The notes under the pieces: generated by a model
Databases searched by the model: none
What the model was told of the DNA's origin: nothing
What the model saw: the letters and a program-made list of their open reading frames with translations, nothing else
Translations under genes and position numbers: made by a program
Part shown: in pieces, positions 6,297 to 13,433 of the stretch
Position numbering within the stretch: position 1 is the first letter of the stretch
Layout of the letters: each line of letters starts with the position of its first letter
NCBI GenBank assembly: GCA_014379045.1
Contig: JACMMK010000195.1
Coordinates: forward strand, 1 to 13,433
Reading direction: 5' to 3'
Length of the DNA: 13,433 nucleotides
DNA from: Burkholderiales bacterium
Lineage (GTDB): Bacteria; Pseudomonadota; Gammaproteobacteria; Burkholderiales; CAIKXV01

Positions 6297-7136
6297 ATGT
6301 TCACCGGTACCGATCGCTACATCGCCACCGACGACCTGAAGATGGCAGTCAACGCTGCGGTCATTCTCGAACGCCCGTTGCTGATCAAGGGTGAACCGGG
6401 CACCGGTAAAACGATGCTTGCGCAGGAAGTCGCTACCGCGCTCGGGCGTCCGCTGTTCGAGTGGCACGTGAAATCGACGTCGAAGGCGCAGCACGGGCTC
6501 TATGAATACGACGCGGTGTCGCGGCTACGCGATTCGCAGCTCGGGGACGCGAGAGTTGCCGACATCTCGAATTACATCGTGCGCGGTCGCCTCTGGGACG
6601 CATTCGACTGCGCCGAGCGCGCGGTCGTACTGATCGACGAGATCGACAAGGCCGACATCGAGTTTCCGAACGATCTGCTGCGCGAGCTCGACCGGATGGA
6701 ATTCTATGTGCACGAAACGCGGCAACTCGTGCGCGCACGACACCGGCCGCTGATCATCATCACCAGCAACAACGAGAAGGAGCTTCCCGATGCATTTTTG
6801 CGCCGCTGCTTCTTCCATTACATCCGCTTCCCCGATCGCGACACCATGGGACGCATCGTCGACGTCCATTTCCCGGGCATCAAGCCGGCGCTGATCCGCG
6901 AGGCGATGGAGGCGTTCTTCGATCTGCGCGAGATTCCGGGGTTGAAGAAGAAACCGTCGACGTCCGAACTGCTCGACTGGCTGAAGCTGCTGATGGCCGA
7001 AGACATTTCGCCCGAGACCTTGCGCAGCAACGACAACGGCAAGATCCTGCCGCCGCTGCACGGGGCGCTGCTCAAGAACGAGCAGGACGTCCACCTGTTC
7101 GAGCGCCTGATCTTCATGTCCCGGCGCAAGAGCTGA
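6297..7136 (+). CDS. MoxR-family AAA+ ATPase (CoxD-like)
   Basis: 279 aa, ATG at 6297. The frame is open upstream to 6138, but homology starts at MFTGTDRYIATDDLK, the usual beginning of this subfamily. No clear Shine-Dalgarno is visible. AAA+ elements are complete: Walker A GEPGTGKT at 32-39, Walker B VVLIDEIDKAD at 110-120, sensor 1 TSNN at 156-159 and the arginine-finger region LPDAFLRRC at 163-171. MoxR ATPases act with VWA-domain partners as chaperone-like machines that insert cofactors or remodel protein complexes; the CoxD/CoxE pair for CO dehydrogenase is the best-known example. A VWA partner is encoded two genes downstream. The client cannot be identified, because no dehydrogenase or other obvious target lies in the window. 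Confidence 0.92.
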   Translation: MFTGTDRYIATDDLKMAVNAAVILERPLLIKGEPGTGKTMLAQEVATALGRPLFEWHVKSTSKAQHGLYEYDAVSRLRDSQLGDARVADISNYIVRGRLWDAFDCAERAVVLIDEIDKADIEFPNDLLRELDRMEFYVHETRQLVRARHRPLIIITSNNEKELPDAFLRRCFFHYIRFPDRDTMGRIVDVHFPGIKPALIREAMEAFFDLREIPGLKKKPSTSELLDWLKLLMAEDISPETLRSNDNGKILPPLHGALLKNEQDVHLFERLIFMSRRKS

Positions 7137-7177
7137 CCGTCGCGATCGCCGATCATGGCGAAGCGCTGCGCACCCCG

Positions 7178-7732
7178 ATGAGAGAGACCGGACTCGCCGC
7201 GGTGATCGACGGCCAGGTCGAGACACTGCTGCTCGGCAGCTTCCCGTCGACGGCTTCGCTCGCGCGTGCGCAGTACTACGGCCACCCGCGCAATCACTTC
7301 TGGCCATTGCTCGGGGCGATACTCGGCGAGCCGATGCTCGAACTCGACTATCCCGTGCGTCTCGAACGTCTGCTCGCGCATCATATCGGCGTGTGGGACG
7401 TCATCGGCGAGTGCGCCCGCGCAGGCAGCCTCGACAGCGCAATCCGTGATGCGGTGGCGAATTCGTTCGACGCCGCGCTGGCGCAGATGCCGAACCTGCG
7501 CCGGGTGTTCTTCAACGGCGCGACCGCGGGGCGGCGCAGCCGATGGTTCGCCGAACGCGGCTATGCGGTATGTGTACTCCCGTCGTCGAGTCCGGCGTAT
7601 ACGATCGGCTTCGAGGCGAAGCTGCTGGCGTGGCGTGCACTGCTCGCGGACATCCCTGATCGCGGCGCGCATGCGCGCCCGACGAGCTGCACGCAACGCC
7701 CCCGCGTACGCCTGCGGGTCGCGCACCGATGA
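7178..7732 (+). CDS. DNA-deoxyinosine (hypoxanthine-DNA) glycosylase, UDG superfamily
   Basis: 184 aa, ATG at 7178, 41 bp after the MoxR stop. The UDG-superfamily fold is indicated by motif 1 GSFPSTASLARAQYYGHPRNHFW at 20-42 in three blocks (GSFPS, QYYGHP, RNHFW), FFNGATA at 111-117 and the late motif LPSSSPAYT at 134-142. This pattern matches the family-6 hypoxanthine-DNA glycosylases, which remove deaminated bases, mainly deoxyinosine, to start base excision repair. The last 25 or so residues, from about 160, are Arg-rich and lie outside the usual domain. The start has no good Shine-Dalgarno. It sits between MoxR and its VWA partner, where a repair enzyme is unexpected. Substrate range is inferred from family; mismatch-uracil activity is possible. 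Confidence 0.85.
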   Translation: MRETGLAAVIDGQVETLLLGSFPSTASLARAQYYGHPRNHFWPLLGAILGEPMLELDYPVRLERLLAHHIGVWDVIGECARAGSLDSAIRDAVANSFDAALAQMPNLRRVFFNGATAGRRSRWFAERGYAVCVLPSSSPAYTIGFEAKLLAWRALLADIPDRGAHARPTSCTQRPRVRLRVAHR

Positions 7733-7766
7733 ATCCTGCGGTCACTGGTTTCATGGGTCAGCGCCG

Positions 7767-8945
7767 ATGCTGATCGACTTCCTGTTCGAGTTGAAGCGCG
7801 CCGGGTTGCCGGTGTCCTTGCGCGAGTTCCTCACGCTGATCGAGGGGCTGCAGCGCCATGTCGCGTGGGGCAGCCTGGACGAGTTCTACTATCTTGCGCG
7901 CACCACGCTGGTGAAGGACGAAGCCAACATCGATCGCTTCGACCGGGTGTTCGGTGTGTACTTCAAGGGCGCGCCGAATGCGTCAGTCGAAATGCGCGCG
8001 GCGATTCCCGAAGAATGGTTGCGGTTCCAGGCGGAGAAGCTTCTGAGCGAGGAAGAAAAGCGGCTGATCGAATCACTCGGTGGCTGGGATGCGCTGATGG
8101 AGACCTTGCGCAAGCGGCTCGAAGAACAGAAGGGCCGTCATCAGGGTGGTTCGAAGTGGATCGGCACCGGCGGTACCAGTCCGTTCGGCGCCTATGGCTA
8201 CAACCCCGAAGGGGTGCGCATCGGGCAGCATGAGTCTCGCCAGCGGCGCGCGGTGAAGGTGTGGGACCGGCGCGAGTTCCGCAACTTCGATTCCGCGGTC
8301 GAGCTCGGTACGCGCAACATCAAGGTCGCACTGCGCCGACTGCGGCGTTTTGCGCGCCTGGGCGCCGCGAGCGAACTCGATCTCGACGATACCGTGCGCT
8401 CGACGGCGCGCAATGCCGGCTGGCTCGACCTGAAGCTCGTGCCCGAACGGCACAACGCGGTAAAGGTACTGCTGTTCCTCGATGTCGGCGGCTCGATGGA
8501 CGATCACATCCGGGTCGTCGAAGAACTGTTCTCGGCGGCGAAGGGCGAGTTCAAGCATCTCGAGTATTTCTACTTCCACAATTTCGTCTACGAGTCGGTG
8601 TGGAAGGACAATCGACGCCGCTTCGACGAGCGCACCCCGCTCATCGATGTGCTGCACAGGTTCGGTCACGACTACAAGCTCATCTTCGTCGGCGATGCGA
8701 CGATGAGTCCCTACGAGATACTGCTCGCCGGGGGCAGCGTCGAACACAACAACGACGAGCCTGGCGCCGCGTGGCTGCAACGGCTGCTCGATATCTACCG
8801 GCACGCGGCGTGGATCAATCCGCAGCCCGAGGCGCGCTGGTCGCACCACGAATCGATCGCGCTCACCCGCACGCTGATGGGTGAGCGGATGTATCCGCTG
8901 AGCCTCGACGGCCTCGACCGTGCGATGCGTACCCTGGCGCGCTGA
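7767..8945 (+). CDS. VWA-domain protein, CoxE-like, partner of the MoxR ATPase
   Basis: 392 aa from ATG 7767, 34 bp after the glycosylase stop. The frame is open further upstream, but there it runs antiphase through the glycosylase gene, so the start MLIDFLFELKRAGLPVS is chosen. The N-terminal half is helical and charged, with a KRLEEQKGRHQGG linker and the glycine-rich WIGTGGTSPFGAYGYNPEG segment at 131-149. The VWA domain covers about 230-385. Its metal-ion-dependent adhesion site reads DVGGSMD (D239, S243), with Gly where the classic DxSxS has the first Ser; VGDATMSPYE at 308-317 supplies a later Asp. VWA partners of MoxR ATPases usually bind the client or the ATPase ring. The stop is only 11 bp from the convergent PAS gene. 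Confidence 0.9.
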   Translation: MLIDFLFELKRAGLPVSLREFLTLIEGLQRHVAWGSLDEFYYLARTTLVKDEANIDRFDRVFGVYFKGAPNASVEMRAAIPEEWLRFQAEKLLSEEEKRLIESLGGWDALMETLRKRLEEQKGRHQGGSKWIGTGGTSPFGAYGYNPEGVRIGQHESRQRRAVKVWDRREFRNFDSAVELGTRNIKVALRRLRRFARLGAASELDLDDTVRSTARNAGWLDLKLVPERHNAVKVLLFLDVGGSMDDHIRVVEELFSAAKGEFKHLEYFYFHNFVYESVWKDNRRRFDERTPLIDVLHRFGHDYKLIFVGDATMSPYEILLAGGSVEHNNDEPGAAWLQRLLDIYRHAAWINPQPEARWSHHESIALTRTLMGERMYPLSLDGLDRAMRTLAR

Positions 8946-8956
8946 CCGGCGTTCGT

Positions 8957-11900
8957 TCAGCCCGGGGGCAGGACCGACGCGGTCGCCTGCGGCGGGATCG
9001 TCTCCACCGCGCCGGTATGCGCGGACAGGAACTTCGCCGCGAACGCCGTTGCCGGCAGGGGCCTGCTGAACAGGTAACCCTGGTACTCGTCGCACGCCAT
9101 CGCCTGCAGGATGCGCAGTTGCTGGGTCGTCTCGACGCCTTCGGCCACCACGCGCAACTGCATGTGATGGCCGATCGCGATCACCGCGGCGGTGATCGCC
9201 GAATCATCGGGGTCCTCGACGATGTCGCGCACGAAGGTGCGGTCAATCTTGAGCGCGTCAATCGGAAACTTCTTCAGGTAGGCAAGCGAAGAATAGCCGG
9301 TGCCGAAGTCGTCGAGCGCCACCTGCACGCCGAGTTCGCCGAGCCGCTGCAGCAGCTTCACGTTCTCGTCGACCTGCTGCATCAGCAGGCTTTCGGTCAT
9401 CTCGAGTTCGAGTTGCGAACCGTCGATGCGGTGCTGCTGGAGGATGCGCGACACGCTGCGCACGAACCCGCGCGAGAGCTGTCCGACCGACACATTGACC
9501 GCCAGGCGCGCGGGGGCCAGGCCCTGATCGAGCCAGCTTCTCACCTGCGCGCAGGCGGCGTTCAGTGCCCATTCGCCGAGCGGTACGATCAGGCCGCTCT
9601 CTTCGGCGATGCGGATGAATCGTGCCGGGGGCAGCAGGCCGAGTTCGGGATGGTTCCAGCGCAGCAGCGCTTCCATGCCGACCACTTTGGTGTCGGTCAT
9701 GGAGACCTGCGGCTGGAAATGCAGTTCGAACTCGTCGCGGTCGAGGGCACGGCGCAGTGCCGTCTCGATCGACAACCGTTCGACGGCGCGCGCGTGCAGA
9801 TCTTCCGAGAAATACTGGTAGTTGCCGCGGCCGCGTTCCTTGGCGTGATACATCGCCGCGTCGGCATTCTTCATCAGGGTCTGCGAATCGGTGCCGTCGG
9901 TCGGGTACAGACTGATGCCGATGCTGCACGAGGTACTGAGCTGGTGGCCGTCGACCGTGTATGGACGCGCCAGCAGTTTGAGCACCTTGCGCGCCACCTG
10001 CGATGCCGCCTGCGAATCGTTCAAGCCCTGCAGCAGCACCACGAACTCGTCGCCGCCAAGCCGCGCGAGCGTATCGTCCTTGCGCACGCAACGCGCGAGC
10101 CGTTCGGCCACCTGCTTCAGCATCTCGTCGCCGACGCGGTGGCCGAGCGAGTCGTTGATGGTCTTGAAGCGGTCGAGGTCGATGAACAGCAGCGCGAGCG
10201 ATGTGCCATGGCGCGCGGCGACCGCCATGCCGTGGGTAATCCGATCGCGCAGCAGAAGTCGGTTGGGCAGCTCGGTCAACGGATCGCGGGTCGCCAGGAA
10301 CTCGATGCGCTCCTGCGATGCCCGGCGTTCGGTCACGTCCTGGGTCACGCCGACGATGCGCAGCGGGGCTTTATGCTCGTCACAGATGATCGCGGCGCGT
10401 TCGTAGAGCCAGCGGTGGGTCCCGTCGCCGCGCTGTATCCTGAATTCGTTCGTGTACGCGGAGCACGACGCGATCGCCTGCTCCATCGTAGCGCGCACGC
10501 GTTCGACGTCGTCCTGGTGCACGCGCGTCCAGAACATCTCCGAGTGGCCGCTGAACTGCGCCCGGTCGATCCCGAAGATGCGCAACGTCCCGTCGCTCCA
10601 GGTGAGCTCGTCGTTCGCCAGCGTGACCGCCCAGCTGCCGATCCCGCCCACCTCCTGCGCCTGCTCAAGGAACAGCTTGTGATCGCGCAGTGCCTCTTCG
10701 GCACGCACCCGCTGGGTGACGTCGCGATTGATGCTGATCTCGCCGAGATGCCTGCCGTCGTCGTCGAACAACGGCGATACGGTGACCTCGACCTCGATCC
10801 GCTGTCCGGACTTCGTGGTACGCAAGGTCTCCCAGGTCTCGGCCTTCTGCGTGCCGATCCGCTCGATGGCGAGGCGAACTCGCTGTTCGCTGGCGTCAGG
10901 GCGCATCAGCGAGAGGAACGGTTTGCCGATCGCCTCGTCTGCCTCCCAGCCGAAGATGCGCACTGCACTGCGATTCCAGGTCAGCACTGTGTTGCGGGTG
11001 TCCTTGGTGATGATCGCATCGTGACTCTGGTCGACGATCAGCGCGAGCTCGCGATTGCGCGCCTGGGTCGCGCGCAATGCGCTTTCCGCGAGCTCGCGCT
11101 CGGTAATATCGCGCGCCATCGCGATCTCGCCGATGTGACGACCGTTCTCGTCGTAGAACGGCGAAACGTTGACCTCCACATCGATCAGCGCACCGTCGCG
11201 GTGATGGCTGACGGTGCGCCACGCATCGGCACGACCCATTCGGAGCATCGCGATGCGCTCGGCGACCTGCGTGGCGCTCGTGTGCGGACGCATGAGCGTG
11301 GTGATGTTCCTGCCCACCGCCTCCGCGGGTGTCCACCCGTAAATGCGCTCGGCGCCCCCGTTCCATGACAGCACGACGTTGTCGAGATCCTTGATGATGA
11401 TCGCCTCGGAACTCTGCTCGACCACGGCCGCGAGCAGGCGGCTTCTTGCCTCGCTCGCACGCAGCGCACGTTCGGCGGCGATTCGTGTCGAGATGTCGCG
11501 GGTGATGCTGATCTCGCCGATGTGGCGGCCGTCGGCGTCGAGCAGTGGAGAGTAGGACACCTCGACATCCAGGGCCCGGTCGTCGCGGGTACGGCGGACC
11601 TCGAGGCGGGTGCAGGTACGAAAAGACCTCGCTTCGGAGATCGCGTGTTCGACCCGCGCCTGATCAGCATCGGCGATCACCAGCCGGCTGATGTTCTGGC
11701 CGATCGCTTCTTCCGAGGTGTACCCGAACAACGCGGTCGCACCGGGATTCCAGGTGAGCACGACATTGTCGAGATCCTTGCTGATGATGGCCTCGGTCGT
11801 CTGGTCGACGACTGCGGCGAGCAGCCGGTTGCGCGCCTCGCTGTCGCGCAGCGCGCGGTCGGCGGCGAGCCGTTCGGTCATGTCGCGGGTCACGCTGATC

Positions 11901-13433
11901 TCGCCGATGTGGCGGCCGCCCTCGTCATGCAGCGGCGACACCGACACCTCGACCTCGAGTGTGCGGCCGTCGCGACACCGGTTGACGTGGCGATAAGTGA
12001 GCCGCGGAGAACTGCGCACCGCGGCGATACGCTCGGCGACCTGTCGCTCGGTGACCTCGGTGTTCAGCAGGCGGGTCATATTGCGCCCGATCGCCTCGTG
12101 GTCGGGATAGCCGAACAACTTCTCTGCGCCCGCGTTCCAGGTGACGACCGTGTTGTTCAGGTCCTTGATGACGATCGCCTCTGAACTCTGCTTGACCACC
12201 AGTGCAAGCAGCCGGCTGCGCGCTTCGCTTTCGCGCAGCGCGCGTTCGGTCTCGATGCGCGAGGTGACGTCGCTCGACACCCCGCGGTAGCCTTGGAATC
12301 GCCCTTGCGCATCGAAGATGGGGGCGCCGCTGATCGAGATGTGGCGCAGCGTGCCGTCGTTCGCATGGCGCGACATCACGAGATCACGGAACGATTCGCG
12401 GCACGCGAGCATCGCGCGATGCGCGACCCAGTCTTGTTCGCTGGTCAGCCAGGGGACGTCCCAGCGATGCTTGCCGATGAACTCGTCGGACAACAGTTCG
12501 CGGGTCGCTGTCGGGCTGCCGGAGATCACGGTGAACCGGAGCTGCTCGTCCTGTTCCCAGTACCAGTCGGAGGAGAACTCGATCAGACTGCGAAAGCGCA
12601 GTTCGCTGCGCCGAAGGCTGCGTTCGGCACGCTTGCGTTCGGTGACATCCTCGAGCGCGGTGACGATGTAGTCGACCTTGCCCTCCCGGTCGCGCACCAC
12701 CGAAGTATTGACGTTGCCCCAGAACACGCTGCCGTCGCGGCGGACGTAGCGCTTCTCGCGCGACAGCGTTTCGACTTCGCCGCGCTCGAGGCGGCGCATG
12801 TTCTCGTGCCGCAGCGCGAGTTCGCTCGGGTGATTGAGGTCGTTCCACGCGAGCTGCGTGAGTTGATGCAGGTCGTAGCCGAACAGCTCGATGAACTTGC
12901 TGTTGATCCGCAACCAGCGTCCGTCGTGCGTGTAGTGCGCGATCGCGAACGGGGCCTGCTCGAAGGTCGCGCGAAAGCGCTCTTCGCTTGCGCGCAATGC
13001 GTGCTCGGCGAGCTTGCGCGCGGTGATGTCGCGCACGATCGCGATCGTATAGTCGGGCTGCCCATCGGGCCGGCGTGCGACCGTCGCCGTGACATGTCCC
13101 CAGAGCCAGCTGCCGTCGCGATGCCGGTAGCGGCGCTCGAGGGTGATCGCCGGCACTTCGCCGCGAAGCAATCCCTCGCGCGCGGCGCGAAACTCCGCGC
13201 CTTCGTCCGGGTGCAGAAGGCCGTCGACCGGCAGGGCCAGGAATTCGTCATGCGTGTAGCCGAGCATTTCGCAGAACGTGCGGTTCACGCGCAGGCGGCG
13301 CCCTTCGACATCCATGTGCGTGATGCCGACGCCTGCCTGGTCGAAGGTCGCGCGGTAGCGTTCCTCGCTTACATGCAGTTCGTCATCGGTCCCGCGCCGG
13401 CCGAACTCGGTCGACACCGGCGGCGGCAGCACA
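8957..13433 (-). CDS. Multi-PAS GGDEF-EAL cyclic di-GMP sensor/regulator (N-terminus beyond right edge)
   Basis: At least 1491 aa. The first in-window start is a GTG at the very edge, so the true start is probably outside. Eight PAS units begin near residues 22, 149, 276, 402, 531, 660, 789 and 918 (window numbering). The first three have PAC-type ends such as RDITARK and EDVTERK. Units 4-7 are close paralogues. The GGDEF domain (about 1045-1210) has DPLTELPN, an intact GGDEF at 1126-1130 and the product-inhibition I-site RKDD at 1117-1120, five residues before it. The EAL domain (about 1218-1470) keeps EALLR at 1254-1258, LEMTES at 1343-1348, DDFGTGYSS at 1374-1382, KIDRTFV at 1395-1401, AEGVET at 1430-1435 and QGYLFSRP at 1451-1458. 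Both diguanylate cyclase and phosphodiesterase activities are therefore plausible. No membrane segment is visible in the part present, suggesting a cytosolic sensor. No heme or LOV cysteine motif is evident, so ligands are unknown. Confidence 0.95.
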   Translation of the reverse strand, partial: VLPPPVSTEFGRRGTDDELHVSEERYRATFDQAGVGITHMDVEGRRLRVNRTFCEMLGYTHDEFLALPVDGLLHPDEGAEFRAAREGLLRGEVPAITLERRYRHRDGSWLWGHVTATVARRPDGQPDYTIAIVRDITARKLAEHALRASEERFRATFEQAPFAIAHYTHDGRWLRINSKFIELFGYDLHQLTQLAWNDLNHPSELALRHENMRRLERGEVETLSREKRYVRRDGSVFWGNVNTSVVRDREGKVDYIVTALEDVTERKRAERSLRRSELRFRSLIEFSSDWYWEQDEQLRFTVISGSPTATRELLSDEFIGKHRWDVPWLTSEQDWVAHRAMLACRESFRDLVMSRHANDGTLRHISISGAPIFDAQGRFQGYRGVSSDVTSRIETERALRESEARSRLLALVVKQSSEAIVIKDLNNTVVTWNAGAEKLFGYPDHEAIGRNMTRLLNTEVTERQVAERIAAVRSSPRLTYRHVNRCRDGRTLEVEVSVSPLHDEGGRHIGEISVTRDMTERLAADRALRDSEARNRLLAAVVDQTTEAIISKDLDNVVLTWNPGATALFGYTSEEAIGQNISRLVIADADQARVEHAISEARSFRTCTRLEVRRTRDDRALDVEVSYSPLLDADGRHIGEISITRDISTRIAAERALRASEARSRLLAAVVEQSSEAIIIKDLDNVVLSWNGGAERIYGWTPAEAVGRNITTLMRPHTSATQVAERIAMLRMGRADAWRTVSHHRDGALIDVEVNVSPFYDENGRHIGEIAMARDITERELAESALRATQARNRELALIVDQSHDAIITKDTRNTVLTWNRSAVRIFGWEADEAIGKPFLSLMRPDASEQRVRLAIERIGTQKAETWETLRTTKSGQRIEVEVTVSPLFDDDGRHLGEISINRDVTQRVRAEEALRDHKLFLEQAQEVGGIGSWAVTLANDELTWSDGTLRIFGIDRAQFSGHSEMFWTRVHQDDVERVRATMEQAIASCSAYTNEFRIQRGDGTHRWLYERAAIICDEHKAPLRIVGVTQDVTERRASQERIEFLATRDPLTELPNRLLLRDRITHGMAVAARHGTSLALLFIDLDRFKTINDSLGHRVGDEMLKQVAERLARCVRKDDTLARLGGDEFVVLLQGLNDSQAASQVARKVLKLLARPYTVDGHQLSTSCSIGISLYPTDGTDSQTLMKNADAAMYHAKERGRGNYQYFSEDLHARAVERLSIETALRRALDRDEFELHFQPQVSMTDTKVVGMEALLRWNHPELGLLPPARFIRIAEESGLIVPLGEWALNAACAQVRSWLDQGLAPARLAVNVSVGQLSRGFVRSVSRILQQHRIDGSQLELEMTESLLMQQVDENVKLLQRLGELGVQVALDDFGTGYSSLAYLKKFPIDALKIDRTFVRDIVEDPDDSAITAAVIAIGHHMQLRVVAEGVETTQQLRILQAMACDEYQGYLFSRPLPATAFAAKFLSAHTGAVETIPPQATASVLPPG
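10682..12229 (-). repeat. Four in-frame 387-bp PAS repeats inside the PAS-GGDEF-EAL gene
   Basis: Units at 11843-12229, 11456-11842, 11069-11455 and 10682-11068 have an exact period of 387 bp (129 codons). Each begins with an SEAR(N/S)RLLA-type motif (TQARNRELA in the last), continues with EAI-x-x-KDL-x-N-x-V-x-x-WN, and ends near RHIGEI or RHLGEI before a RD-x-T/S-x-R linker. The plus-strand string GATCTCGCCGA recurs at the same offset in all four, starting at 10736, 11123, 11510 and 11897. The neighbouring PAS units 1-3 (12230-13369) are more divergent, with periods of 127, 127 and 126 codons. Confidence 0.93.

Noticed and set aside
7155..7181. An eight-codon ORF (MAKRCAPR) ending in an ATGA overlap with the glycosylase start.
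   Set aside because: It resembles the ATGA chain upstream of ttuD, but it has no ribosome-binding site or repeat support, and such a short ORF is expected by chance.
9017..11368. A 783-codon plus-strand open frame opposite the PAS-GGDEF-EAL gene.
   Set aside because: The opposite strand encodes intact GGDEF, EAL and PAS motifs through the whole span. The plus-strand product has no recognisable fold and is explained by third-position GC bias.

Overview
This is a 13.4 kb, very GC-rich chromosomal window with dense, bidirectional gene packing. Third-codon GC is high enough to create long antisense open frames inside the real genes. Gene content (a glxR-ttuD glycerate pair, a MoxR ATPase with a CoxE-type VWA protein, a multi-PAS GGDEF-EAL regulator) suggests a proteobacterium, most likely a betaproteobacterium of Burkholderiales or Rhodocyclales type. 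That placement is inferred from gene style, not from a marker gene. There is no rRNA, tRNA, transposase, phage gene or CRISPR array.

Layout. (1) 1-2192 (-): a large DUF362 protein with an extra C-terminal region, running off the left edge. (2) 2289-3578 (+): a cytoplasmic beta-propeller-like protein of unknown function, transcribed divergently from (1) across a 96-bp gap. (3) 3541-6033 (-): a glycerate cluster, with glxR (tartronate semialdehyde reductase), two tandem near-identical 41-codon small ORFs, and ttuD (glycerate 2-kinase). (4) 6034-6296: a divergent regulatory gap with inverted repeats. (5) 6297-8945 (+): a MoxR AAA+ ATPase, a deoxyinosine-type DNA glycosylase and a VWA/CoxE-like protein in a probable operon. 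(6) 8957-13433 (-): a giant sensor with at least eight PAS domains followed by GGDEF and EAL domains, running off the right edge.

How they work together. GlxR reduces tartronate semialdehyde to D-glycerate and TtuD phosphorylates it to 2-phosphoglycerate, feeding glyoxylate-derived carbon into lower glycolysis. The MoxR and VWA proteins are expected to act as an ATPase/adaptor pair that matures or remodels an unknown target. The PAS-GGDEF-EAL protein should make or degrade cyclic di-GMP in response to signals sensed by its PAS array.

The most unusual feature lies between glxR and ttuD. A 122-bp unit is repeated twice, head to tail. Each copy encodes a 41-aa peptide ORF, and each ORF ends in an ATGA overlap with the next start: small ORF to small ORF to ttuD. 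Each downstream start codon lies in one arm of an inverted repeat whose other arm is inside the preceding small ORF. This is the geometry of translational coupling. The rival explanation is a dispersed palindromic repeat element that happens to be open in this frame.
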